NCBI GenBank assembly: GCA_030280995.1
Contig: JASXTE010000008.1
Coordinates: 10,111,712 to 10,175,711 of the forward strand
Direction: 5' to 3'
DNA length: 64,000 nucleotides
DNA from: Hemileia vastatrix
Taxonomy: Eukaryota > Basidiomycota > Pucciniomycetes > Pucciniales > Zaghouaniaceae
Part shown: in pieces, positions 1 through 9,439 of the stretch
Layout: every line of letters starts with the position of its first letter
Position numbering within the stretch: the stretch's first letter is position 1
Notes under the pieces: generated by a model
Told to the model about the DNA's origin: nothing
The model's database searches: none
Seen by the model: the letters and a program-made list of their open reading frames with translations, nothing else
Translations under genes and position numbers: made by a program

Positions 1-548
1 TTACTGAAAAAATAAGGAAATGTACAATAATAATGATTTAACCTGAAGCTTTACCACTATTAACTATATATACATTTTGTAATTTAATTCTAAAGAATGT
101 CAAACCAAAATCCCATCCCTTTTATATCCACTACTCCTTCTCACATTGATCTCATTCCCATACATCATTCTGCACACCACAGACCTCCCTATATCCTCAC
201 AGACCCTCCTCACTAACATCTGTTACACCTGGACCCTCCTCACTAACCATCCCGTCCATGCTCACTACCCCGTTAATAACCCACAGACACACAATAAACC
301 TTTAGCGGATTATTGCATTGGCCTTTGCACTGTGTGTCGCCTATTGAATAAAAATACTGAACACACTATTGAGAGATTAACTAATTTAGATTTAAAGTTT
401 TAGATTAGCGTGGTTGAATAGTGAGTACACAAAGGAAAGTTGCAGTTGCTATGTAAAATTGCTTCTGCACTTCGAACATGGATTTAGACCTCGTTATTAT
501 TTATTTAAATGAGCTGCTTTTTCCTTGAGTGTCAAGTGGCGCGTGAAA
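1..548 (-). repeat. 3' LTR of Gy1, truncated by window edge
   Basis: This segment matches 7597-8146 nearly base for base, with scattered substitutions. Shared landmarks are the stretch starting near position 17 (tgtacaataataatg), the text around 90-130, and the end gtggcgcgtga. Its outer part lies left of the window. The last bases read gtgaaa where the other copy has gtgaca. Confidence 0.85.
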
Positions 549-644
549 AATTCCTTGGTATAAGACGTGAGCTCCATTGAGCGTGAGAACACATTCTTCC
601 CACACTATAATTTTCCTCTACTTCTTCTTTTAAAAATTTTTATT

Positions 645-1486
645 ATGTCTAACGGCCCCACTCCTGTTCCCACACCTTCACACCCCAGGACTGATGGTGG
701 TGTTGTTACTTTCCAGTATACCCACGCTTGCACGGCTTGTGTGTCAATGGAGTATTTCTGTGTTGAAAGCATGGCCACATGAGGCCCTTGCTGGAAATGC
801 AAATTTTGTTGCTGGAGACGGGTGGTCTGTGATGCCCTTGCAAAAAACAGGGATATTGAGAGGAGGTTTATGGGGACTAAGTACTGGGTGATCCCTAAGA
901 CCAAAGAGGTGGTTGGGGATATTTGGGACGTATTGGTCAGGGATGATCAATCGGTGGAAGAAGAGGGAAATGAGGTCAAAGATACCGTGGTGACTTGGGT
1001 AGCCCAGACCACAGATCAAAAATGAGGGGTGGAAGAAGAGGTGGATGAGTTAGTTGAAGAGGATGAGGATGAGGTTACCATCTTGAGCCGTCCTCCAGAA
1101 AAGAGATGGATGATGAGGAGGAGGAGAAGAGAGTTACAATAGAGGTCACCCCAAAGCTGTTCTTAGAACCCGACCCTGTTTTTGAGGTGAGTTTTACTTT
1201 TTTTGTTTAAAGTTTTTTAGTTTAAACTGATGACTATATTTTATATTTTTAGAATTCAGATGTCATCGAAGAAGCTCTGATTGTGGAGGCTGTCCCATTG
1301 CTGCCAGTTGAGGCCAGTAAACCGGAAGTTGATTCGAAGGAGGAGGAGGAAACCTTTGACCAGGTGTGGTCAAAGAAGCCTCGGCCGGGTCGACGAGTTC
1401 GATTCTTCAAAAACTTAAATGACGAGATCGAAAAGATTGTCAATGCCGCCTCCTTTGATGTAGCAGAAGAAATACTTGAAATTTGA
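645..1486 (+). pseudogene. Antisense Cys-rich accessory gene inside Gy1
   Basis: Opposite strand to gag-pol, between pol and the 3' LTR. An ATG at 645 opens a frame with a Pro/Thr-rich start (SNGPTPVPTPSHP), then a paired cysteine pattern: CTAC plus a following C, and after an in-frame stop (783-785) GPCWKCKFCC and a further C. This looks like a short zinc-binding module. A second stop (TGA, 1024-1026) precedes a strongly acidic stretch (EEEVDELVEEDEDE). A GT..AG intron of about 64 bp (1188-1251) leads to a second exon ending in a basic patch (SKKPRPGRRVRFF) and stop at 1486. The organisation suggests a real gene carried by the element, now broken. Function unknown; nucleic-acid binding is only a guess. 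Confidence 0.45.
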
Positions 1487-1489
1487 GAG

Positions 1490-2488
1490 GTGGTACCGGT
1501 AGGAGAGGAGGAGGTATTTGAAAAATGCAGAAACGAAATAAGGGTGGTATTGGAGAAATTGAAGAAATTGGTTTGGGAGAAAATGCAGGAGAAGATTTTA
1601 AATGGGTAGAGAAAAAAGAAAATATAGAAGGAAAAGAGAAAAAAAAAGGTAGAAAGCAAATGTAAATTGTGTATTTATTTATTCTATTGGTTTTGTTGTT
1701 TTAATTGAAATTTTATTATATGTTTTATAAGATTTTGAAAAAAAAAGGAAAGAAAAAAATTTTTGAATAAAATTTTTGTTTTAAATTTTGAAAGATGAAA
1801 AGAAAGAATATTTAACTGAAGAAATTTTAGTTTAAGTTTTTGAAAAGAAAAAAAAATTTTAAGTTAAAAAAAATAGTAGATTGAAAATTTTAGTTTTATG
1901 TTTTTAAATGAACATTTAATGAGAAAAAAGAAAAAAAATGTTATTCATGAAAATTTTTTTAAGGTTAATTTTGAAGTTTTGAGGAATTTTGGCTATTTGA
2001 AGAGAAAGGAAAAAAATGTTTTTGAAAAAAAAGAATTTGAAAGAAAAGAGTAATTTGTTTGAAGAATTGTAAAATAGATATTTAAAGGTTGAAGTGAAGT
2101 TTGAGAAAGGTTGTCGTATTTAGTTCATGAAAAATTTTGATAGTTCAAAGAAAAAGAAATAAGGAAATGAAATTTTATGTTGAAAAAGAAAAAAATTTTG
2201 AAAGGAGATAAGAAAGAAAATTAAAGCAATTCTTTATTTTTAATAGTTTATTTTAATGAATTTTTAAGACTTTGTTTTTTTTATTTTATTTTTCTAATTT
2301 TAATCTAGTTTTAATTTTTTATTTTACTTTAATTTATTTTGTTTTATTTATTTTTAAAGAAGGTAGAAAAAAAAAATTTTTGAAAGAGAAGACAAAAAAA
2401 GAAAACAGAGTAAGGATTTTTAGAAGAGAAGAAGTTTTAGAATTTTAAGAAAAGAAAAGAGAAGAAAAAAGAAAAATAAAAGAGAGTT
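1490..2488. other. Cytosine-depleted, purine-rich 1-kb tract
   Basis: The plus strand consists almost wholly of A, G and T, with long GA-rich runs such as agaaaagagaagaaaaaag near 2450 and very few C. No coding frame of note. It lies between the antisense gene and the pol stop, so in Gy1 orientation it is a polypyrimidine 3' untranslated tract. Confidence 0.6.
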
Positions 2489-3039
2489 TTAAGGTTTTGG
2501 TTTTAAAGGATATTTAAGATGAAAAGATTTTAGGAGTTCAGGGGCGTTAGAAACATTGATGTCTTGTTCCCAGGATGTTTTGTCTGAGTCATTGAGGAAG
2601 CCTTCACATTCCACGAGGTATTGAAGTTTCCCCTTGCGCATTCTTGAATCAAGGATACGGCTTACTTCCCACTCTAGATGGTCCTCTACTTCAACCAGTT
2701 CCGGAGGAGGTTGGTTCCTACCCGTGTATGTTTCTCAAGCCAGTTCCAGGAGAGAAACATGGAAAATAGGGTGAATAGCCTGCCATTTAGGAGGTAGCTT
2801 GAGTCAAAATGAAGTTTTAGAGACTTTGTAGTCAATTTCGAATGGTCCCAAGCACTTTTCAGTCAGTTTCTTAGATGGTTGAGTTGTTCAAATTTTTTGT
2901 GCATTGAGCCATACTTTGTCCCCTGGTTTAAAGGAAGGAGCAGATTGTCAATGTTTTTTGGCCTGTTCCTTGTACCTTTTAATTTCTAATTACAAGTTTG
3001 ATTTAAGTTCTTCTTGAAGTTGTGATATGTTGAGTTGAA
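2489..3039 (-). pseudogene. Gy1 pol C-terminus with chromodomain
   Basis: Minus-strand continuation of pol in a frame shifted relative to the integrase core (shift near 3040). Recognisable pieces in order: the integrase tail with PSFKPGDKVWLNAQ, a GPF..DYKVS segment, HPIFHVSLLE, then a chromodomain (ELVEVEDHLEWEVSRILDSR and GKLQYLVECEGF, about 2555-2715), and a C-terminal NAPELL..FH..YP motif typical of fungal chromovirus pol ends. Stop at 2489-2491. Several in-frame stops show decay. In the family, the chromodomain directs integration to marked chromatin. Confidence 0.8.
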
Positions 3040-3780
3040 TCAAGGATGTCTTCCATAAACAGTTTCAAAAGGAGATTGTCGTGTCAAAGAATGAGTTGAG
3101 TTATTATAAGTAAAATTGGCCAATGGTAACCATATTGTCCAATCGTCTTTTTGGAAACTGACATACATTTGGAGGTATTGCTCGAGGATTTTATTCTCCC
3201 TTTCCATTTTCCCATCGGTTTCAGGATGATAGGCCGTGGAGAGATTCCTCATGATTTTGAGTTGTTGACACAATTGAGTTCAGAATGTGGATACAAACAC
3301 TGAGCCTCTATCTGAAATAATATCATTAGGTAAGCCATGTTTGGAAAATACGTTTTCTAGAAACAATTTTGACAAATCTTCTTCTGTAGCAGTAGTAGTG
3401 GTTTTTATGAAAATAGACATTTTTGAAAATATATCTACTATTACTAATATAGCATAAAAATTATTAGAAAGAGGAAGTTGAGAAATAAAATCCATCAATA
3501 AAGATTCCCAAGGTTTAGAGGGAATAAGAAGTGGTTGAAGCAACCCATGCTTCCGGTGACGGGGAGCCTTATTCCTATTACATTCGTAACAAGATCTTAT
3601 ATAGGCCTTGATCTCTCTGGCCATTCCTGGACAGAAGAAATCCCTTGCTATTAACTGGTAGGTTTTATCAACACCGAAATGACCAGCTAATGGAGAATCA
3701 TGTTGACTATTGAAAATCCATATTTTTATTTCATTGTTGTTGGGTATGACTACTCTACCTTCAAAGACTAATAGACCTGA
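3040..3780 (-). pseudogene. Gy1 integrase
   Basis: Integrase zinc-binding HHCC region (QHDS..GHFG, then SCYEC), followed by the catalytic core: LLMDFISQLP (first Asp), IISDRGSVF (second Asp), and YHPETDGKMERENK (Glu). The frame is interrupted by TGA at 3280-3282, where a Trp is expected between core Asp and Glu, and by TGA at 3040-3042. It is separated from RNase H by a TAA at 3781-3783, in the same frame throughout, so these are point nonsense changes rather than rearrangements. Confidence 0.85.
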
Positions 3781-5330
3781 TTAAATACTAAATCTTTTGG
3801 CCCCTTGCTTTGAGATTATTTTTTCTTTTAACCCTAAACAATAATTGTCCTTCAACTGAGCTTCAAGGATGTTGGATAGTGGATTTTGAAAAGATTGAAT
3901 TGTTGTCATATTAAGTTGATGAGTTGTTAAAATTGATTTGTTGAAGATTAATTTCACATTTGCTGGGTTCTTGTCAGCAAATGCGTCCCCCTGCTGTGGG
4001 TTAACATTGTCCCGACGTGACAAGATATCTGGGACAACACAGTTCTTACCTGGGCGATAGGAGATAGAGAAAGGAAATTCAGATAGAAATTCAGCCCACC
4101 TGGCCTGACACCTGGTTAACACTTTGGAAGACATAAAGTATTTCAAAGCATTATGGTCAGTCAGGATCTGAAAAGGACTATCCAGGCTGAGAAGAAAAGA
4201 GCGCCATTTTTTAAGACAATGAATGATAGCTAATAGCTCTTTGTCATGAATTTCATAATTTAATTCTGCCTCAATGAGTTTGCGGGACTCAAAAGCAACA
4301 GGATGAAACAATTTCGTTTCAGGATTGAATTGAGAGATGACCCCTGCAATAGCATAATTTCTAGTGTCTGTCTTGACTATTTTTGAAGCAGAAGGATCAA
4401 AATGACAAATAATTGGAGCTGTGGTGAATGCAGTCTTCAATGCTTTGAATTCCTTTTGTGCTGTAGAAATAAAAACAAAAGGAATATCTTTTCTAAGAAG
4501 AGAAGTAAGATTGGAAATAGTTTTAGAGTAATCTTTGATAAATCTTCTTTAGAAATTGGCAAAACCCAAAAATTCTTGGAGGGATTTAACAGTTTTAGGC
4601 TCAGGCCATTCCAGGACTTTTTGGACCTTTTTGTCATCCATGACTAAACCATCAGTGGAAAACGTAAAACCCAAAAAATCAATAGATTTAAGATGGAATT
4701 CACACTTATTGTGCTTGGCATAGGAACCGTGATCCCAAAGGCGATTTAGAACCTGTCGAACATGATGAATATGTTCATCAAGGGTCTTCAAGAAAATTAA
4801 AATATTTTCTATATAGACAACAACAAATTGTTTGACAACATCTTGAAAGATGTCATTAACAAAAGTTTGAAAAGTAGATGGTGTGTTACACAATCCAAAA
4901 GGCATGACTAAATATTCAAAACTACCAAATCTAGTGGGCATTGCAGTCAGTGGTTCATGACCTTCTGCAATGCAAATAAGATTGTAAGCGCCTCTAAGAT
5001 CAATTTTAGAAAAGAAATTAGCACCATTGAAAAGGTTAAGAAGCAATGACATAGGGGGAACAGGATATGCATTCTTCTTAGTGACTGTGTTGAGCTTTCT
5101 ATAGTCAACACACAACCTAAGGCTACCATCCTTTTTCTTTACAAAAAGAAAAGGGGAGCCAGTTGGAAATTTACTGGCTCTGATGAAACCTTTGGCTACA
5201 TTCTCTGCAATGTAGTCTCGAAGAACTTGAGATTCATCCTTCGACAAAGAATAGACAGGACCTGCCAGAGGTACTGGACCTATTAACTCTATTTGATGGT
5301 CGTAGGGTCAATGAGGTGGTAACTTATCCG
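3781..5330 (-). pseudogene. Gy1 reverse transcriptase and RNase H
   Basis: Minus-strand frame with RT blocks: PLAGPVYSLSKDE, FIRASKFPTGSPFLFVKKKDG, LRLCVDYRKLN, FFSKIDLRGAYNLI, FEYLVMPFGLCNTPSTFQ, then the active site. The catalytic motif, normally YxDD, reads YIEN here (codons TAT ATA GAA AAT near 4800), so both catalytic aspartates are lost. A TAA at 4549-4551 replaces an expected Tyr in GFANFYRRF. The RNase H part (3781-4440) keeps VKTDTRNYAIAGV, the HDKELLAI Glu and the TDHNAL Asp. The start is taken from the conserved region just upstream of the first RT block. Confidence 0.85.
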
Positions 5331-6062
5331 CCTTACATATTGAAAAAAAATCGAGGAAATCATGATATATTTCAGGTAGAGTTGATTTAATGGCTTCAAC
5401 GTTGATTTGGTTGTCCTCATCTTCAAGAGAGAATCTGTCGAGGGAAGACCAGATTTGAGAGAGCATAATTTGACTACTTTGAGGCAATTTAAATCCTTTT
5501 TGAGTGAAGTGATTGAGCTAGAAGGGTTAGCCGATTGCTCATTTAGAGAAAGATCAGATGCTTGCAAGTCATCTGGAAGAGATTTGTCCTCTAGCAGGAC
5601 ATTGTCAGGCAGGTTGTTTAACTCCCTATTCACCTGCATTGAAGAATCAGAAATATACTTAGCGCATGGGGTGATCAATCAATTTCAGGATTCCAATGTG
5701 TTAAAAAGTCATGGCCAAGAATGGTATCGTCAATTCTTGGGGCGTCCAAGACTGATAATTCCCACTTGAAGGGGGAAAAATTCAGAAAGTTGAAAACCCA
5801 TAAAACTTTCTTACTTACCCAATATTTGGGTTCCTCTAATTTGACCAAATAAATTGGAGTTCAATTGATATCTGTAAATGTCATCTTTAACTTCTCAGCA
5901 AATAATAAACTGACTAAAGAAATTGAAGCTCCAGAGTCTATAAGACAACTGAAGGGGGTATCCTCCTTAAAAAGAATGAATCTCAAGTGGTTTAAGGCAA
6001 CTTTAGTCCTTAAGACATGGAGGTTCTGTGCACTGGGAGAGATAAGATAGTTTGCTTTTCAC
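5331..6062 (-). pseudogene. Gy1 protease and protease-RT linker
   Basis: A retroviral-type aspartic protease active site, DSGASISLVS (with CLI in front), is encoded on the minus strand around 5880-5945, followed by LLFAEKLKMTF. The part closer to RT (5331-5678) encodes a Leu/Ser/Asp-rich linker and PPH.PYDHQIEL just before RT. Frames are broken between these pieces. Confidence 0.7.
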
Positions 6063-7286
6063 ACAAGTAAACTATCTACTAGTTTTTTGACCCTGAACTA
6101 GTACCTTCTCTTTCCTTCAAATTCACAAAATCTTCTAGCTTGTGCTTACCCCCACAATACATACATAGCCCATTATCTGCTTGTCTCTTCCTCTCAGCTT
6201 CTTTAAGGTCCCCTTTTGGGTCCAATACCTTACTGATATTGCCTGGGGTCAAGTCTTTTGGTCAAGGTTTTTCCTTTACCTTATTTGGTTTGGATTAAGT
6301 CAAGGAGGATTGAGCTGGCCGTGGGTGTGAAGAATGTCCCAATTTAAAATTTAGGCCCTGAGATTTGCTGGTGTATTGGCATGTTGTAGTCCTCCTTTGT
6401 AAATGCCGTCAAGTTTGAGGGTTCAATCCATTAAATCTGTTAAGGTAGTCATCTTCTGACCATGAAGATTTAATTGATCCAGAATCCTCAAAGGAAGTCC
6501 CTTTTTGAAATGATACTTGAAGGCAGCATCATTCCAACATACTCAAGTTTGAAGTGCTCTGAAGTTTGAGATATATTCAGAGGCTTTACCATTATCACTC
6601 ATGCGGAGGAAATCAAGTTCAATTTCCGCATTGTCAGTTTCATTAGGGTCACCAAACAACGTAAAGAGTTGGTCTTTGAACTTTTCCCAGTTATTGATAA
6701 GTAAGTGGGTCTCTGTTGAAGAGAGCATGAGAAGATAAGGTTCGAACCATCTGGCTGCTTTTCCGGCTAATAATGAAGAAGTGTAAACAGCCTTCGATTG
6801 GTCATTATTGAAGGTTTGAGGGTCATTATGGAACAGGAGCTTGCAGGTTTTAAAGAAGGGGCGCAATCTGTCTGGGTGTTCTCCATCAAATTTATCAGGA
6901 GGTTTCATGGAAGGAGTTTTGAATTTTGATCCCTCTGAAGATGTTGGATTTGAAAGCGTTTTCACGAAAAGTCTCATGAAGTCTTCTAAGGAATTAGATG
7001 GTCCAGGTTCAAAAGGTTGACCAGAAGGGTGAGTAGCAGGGGCAGAGGGTGCCTCTTGCATTGTATCCTCTCCTTCTGCTTCATTTCTAGAATCATCAAA
7101 ATCCTGGTGGATGTCTTCCACAGATTGGACTGAGTGTTCCCATTCCCTAATGTCGAGAGGTTCCAGAGAGTGAGTACGGGAAACAGGCCATGTGGCTGGT
7201 GGCCTGCCTCTGGCGTGAGCCCTAGTAGTAGCGCCCATAGGAAGAGTGCATTGAACAGGTGCCATTTTTAAAGAATTTAAAAACAT
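6063..7286 (-). pseudogene. Gy1 gag
   Basis: The ATG at 7286 (or an internal ATG at 7265) opens 247 codons. After a Pro/Ala/Glu-rich N-terminus comes the retrotransposon gag fold: KPPDKFDGEHPDRLRPFF, AVYTSSLLAGKAARWFEPYL, and FGDPNETDNAEIELDFLRM. A TGA at about 6540-6542 interrupts it, but the homologous frame continues (CWNDAAFKYHFKKGLP, then LTDLMD). A degenerate zinc knuckle, LCMYCGGKHKLEDF, is near 6120-6180; the last Cys is replaced by Phe and the spacing is short. It would encode the particle protein that packages element RNA. Confidence 0.75.
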
Positions 7287-7343
7287 CTTAAAAAAGGATG
7301 TAGTAGTGCAAAAGAATGAGAACTATGGAGAATTAAATTATAC

Positions 7344-8146
7344 TGTCACCAGACGACCTACGCACAAGGTCAAGGGTGTTCCTGGGAACGTGAGATGGAG
7401 GAAGGAGTTTAGAGACTTCTTCAAAGTACAGAGGAAATACTCGAGGAAGTGATTCAAAGATGATTCAAAGGAAGAGCTGCTTCTTTGAGATATGTTTGAT
7501 AAGAATCTTAATATAATTTAAAGGTAATATTAATATTCTTAGGATCTCACACAGGGTTGGAAAGTCAATAATAAAAGATTTAAGTTTTTATAAATGATCA
7601 CTGAGAAAATAATGAAATGTACAATAATAATGATTTAACCTGAAGATTTACCAGTATAAACTATATATAAGTTTTATAATTTAATTCTAAAGAATGTCAA
7701 ACCAAAATCCCATCCCTTTTATATCCACTACTCCTTCTCGCATTGACCTTGTGCCCATCTATCATTCTGCACACCACAAACCTCCCTATATCCTCACAGA
7801 CCCTCCTCACTAACATCCGACACACCTGGACCCTCCTCACTAATCATCCCGTCCATGCTCACTACCCCCGTTAATAACCCACAGACACACAATAAACCTT
7901 TAGCAGAATATTTCATTGGCTTTTGCGCTTTGCGTCGCCTATCAAAGAAAAATACTGAACACACTATTGAGAGATTAACTAATTTAGATTTAAAGTTTTA
8001 GATTAGCGTGGTTGAATAGTGAGTACACAAAGGAAAGTTGCAGTTGCTATGTAAAATTGCTTCTGCGCTTCAAACATGGATTTAGACCTTGTTATTATTG
8101 ATTTAAATGAGCTGCTTTTGCCTTGAGTGTCACGTGGCGCGTGACA
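7344..8146 (-). repeat. 5' LTR of Gy1
   Basis: About 803 bp, starting TGTCAC at 7344 and ending GTGACA at 8146, so the ends form a short inverted repeat as expected of LTRs. The right 550 bp match positions 1-548. The internal boundary rests only on the TGTCAC end, because the matching part of the other LTR is outside the window. Confidence 0.7.
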
Positions 8147-8156
8147 TAACCCTTCC

Positions 8157-8745
8157 TTGTCCGCCTCAAACCACCCCCCTTTAACCCCTCCCTTCCCACC
8201 TTCAACCCACCTCAATCCCCCCTTTACCCCTCTTTACCCCCCCCTTTTAACCCCTCCTTACCTGCCTCAACCCCCCCCCTCCTTTAGTCCCCCTTTACCC
8301 TCCCTCAATCCCCCCTTTACCCCTCCTTTAACATCTCCTTTCCCACCTCAAAACCCCCCATTTACCCCCCCTTTACCTCCTCCTTGGCACCCTCAAGCCC
8401 CCCCTTTACCCCCTCAAACCCCTGCACAAACCCCTTACAGCCATCTTATTGAATCAATAGTGATTCAATAAGTAGGCACTGGGGGGGGTTTGGGGGGGTT
8501 GAGGTGGGTTTTGAGGAAGTTTTGAGGGGGTAAAGGGGGGGTAAAGGGGGGCAGAGGGGGTTAAAGGTGGTTAAAGGGGGGTAAAGGGGGGATTGAGGGA
8601 GGGTAAAGGGGACTAAAGGGGGGGTTTGATGTGGGTAAGAAGGGGTTAAAGGGGGAGAATTAGGGGGAGTTTGAGGTGGGTAAGGAGGGGTTAAAGGGGG
8701 GTTTGAAGTGGGCAAGGAAGGGGTAAAGGGGGGACTTTTTGAGGG
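8157..8745. repeat. Mirrored C-rich/G-rich block with central palindrome
   Basis: About 285 bp made of CCCCTTTA-like and CCCTCAA-like units is followed by about 270 bp of GGGGGTAAAG-like units on the same strand. The junction is a perfect inverted repeat (8445-8472, 12-bp arms CTTATTGAATCA / TGATTCAATAAG, 4-bp loop). Proline-rich translations here are products of the repeat, not genes. Related blocks sit at 49810-50345 and 55330-55990. Confidence 0.8.
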
Positions 8746-8759
8746 ACTTTTTGAAGCAA

Positions 8760-9430
8760 GAAAAAAAATACTAATATCTGCTTTTTAATTTTTTTTACAG
8801 AATTTCTTTTTTCTTTCCCTTAGTTTCTGGACATTTCCCCCTGTTTCCAAAATAAATCAGGTAATTTATTTTTTTTATTTGTGTTTTTTTTTGCAAATAA
8901 TTAATTTTTCTGAAATTTACTGAATTCAATTTTTTTTAAATTTTATTTTAATAAATTTGATTGAAGGACATCAAGTGGTATTTCCAATCACAGGTAAGTA
9001 ATTTTTTATTTTTTATTTTTTTTTACAATTAAATTTACTGGATTTATTAGATATTTCTTTTATTTACTCTTTTTTTTGGTGATTTTGTTTGTTTTTTCCA
9101 GAACTTTATCTAGTATTTCAAAAACCATTCAGGATTTATTTTTATTTTTATTTTTTTGCAATTTATTTAAAAAATATTTTTTTATTTAAATTTTTTTACT
9201 AGTATATTACCTGGTATTTAAATCATAATTCAGGTTTTTATTTTGTATCTTTATTTTTTTCAAAATTTTTTACCAATTTTTTTGCAATTTATTTTTTTTT
9301 TTTACCAAATTTTTTTTTTCTTTTCAATTATTTTACTGATAATTTTTTATTGTTGGGTTTTTTCTAATATATTTATTTATTTATTTATTTTGTTTTATGA
9401 ATTTATACAATGGCTAAAAATCATTCACTA
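8760..9430 (+). other. AT-rich module of the Har family with splice-like junctions
   Basis: This stretch is the reverse complement of about 49270-49800, including ctttcccttagtttctgg, ccccctgtttccaaaataaa and gacatcaagtggtatttc. In element orientation it follows the G-rich block and precedes the TET-like gene. It contains ttttacag acceptors and cag|gtaagt donors around short conserved segments (8810-8865, 8965-8995). Here it is a fragment whose downstream gene is missing. Confidence 0.5.
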
Positions 9431-9439
9431 ACTTATCAA

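Larger units (their letters stand above)
1..8146 (-). mobile_element. Ty3/gypsy chromovirus Gy1, degenerate, left end outside window
   Basis: Two direct copies of one LTR lie at 1-548 and 7344-8146. Between them, on the minus strand, the order is gag, protease, reverse transcriptase, RNase H, integrase, chromodomain: Ty3/gypsy, chromovirus type. Element 5' is to the right. Coding frames are cut by several stops and at least one frameshift, so it cannot be autonomous. It is unusual in having about 1.9 kb between the pol stop (2489) and the 3' LTR, holding an opposite-strand Cys-rich gene. The primer-binding site and polypurine tract are not convincing. The element abuts the Har family GC block at 8147. 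Confidence 0.85.

Noticed and set aside
549..580. Primer-binding site TGGTATAAGACG next to the left LTR, implying a plus-strand element
   Set aside because: It resembles a tRNA-Met primer site only partly, is offset from the LTR end, and the recognisable gag-pol runs on the minus strand.
3280..4830. Repeat-induced point mutation as the cause of decay in Gy1
   Set aside because: The changes seen (TGG to TGA, expected Tyr to TAA, YIDD to YIEN) are not consistently CpA to TpA, and some are transversions. A dinucleotide count over many copies would be needed.
8157..8715. Proline-rich open frames of 89-104 codons in the GC blocks (also 50022-50438 and 55279-55805)
   Set aside because: They are translations of C-rich arrays in several frames at once; low complexity, no conserved start, no domain.
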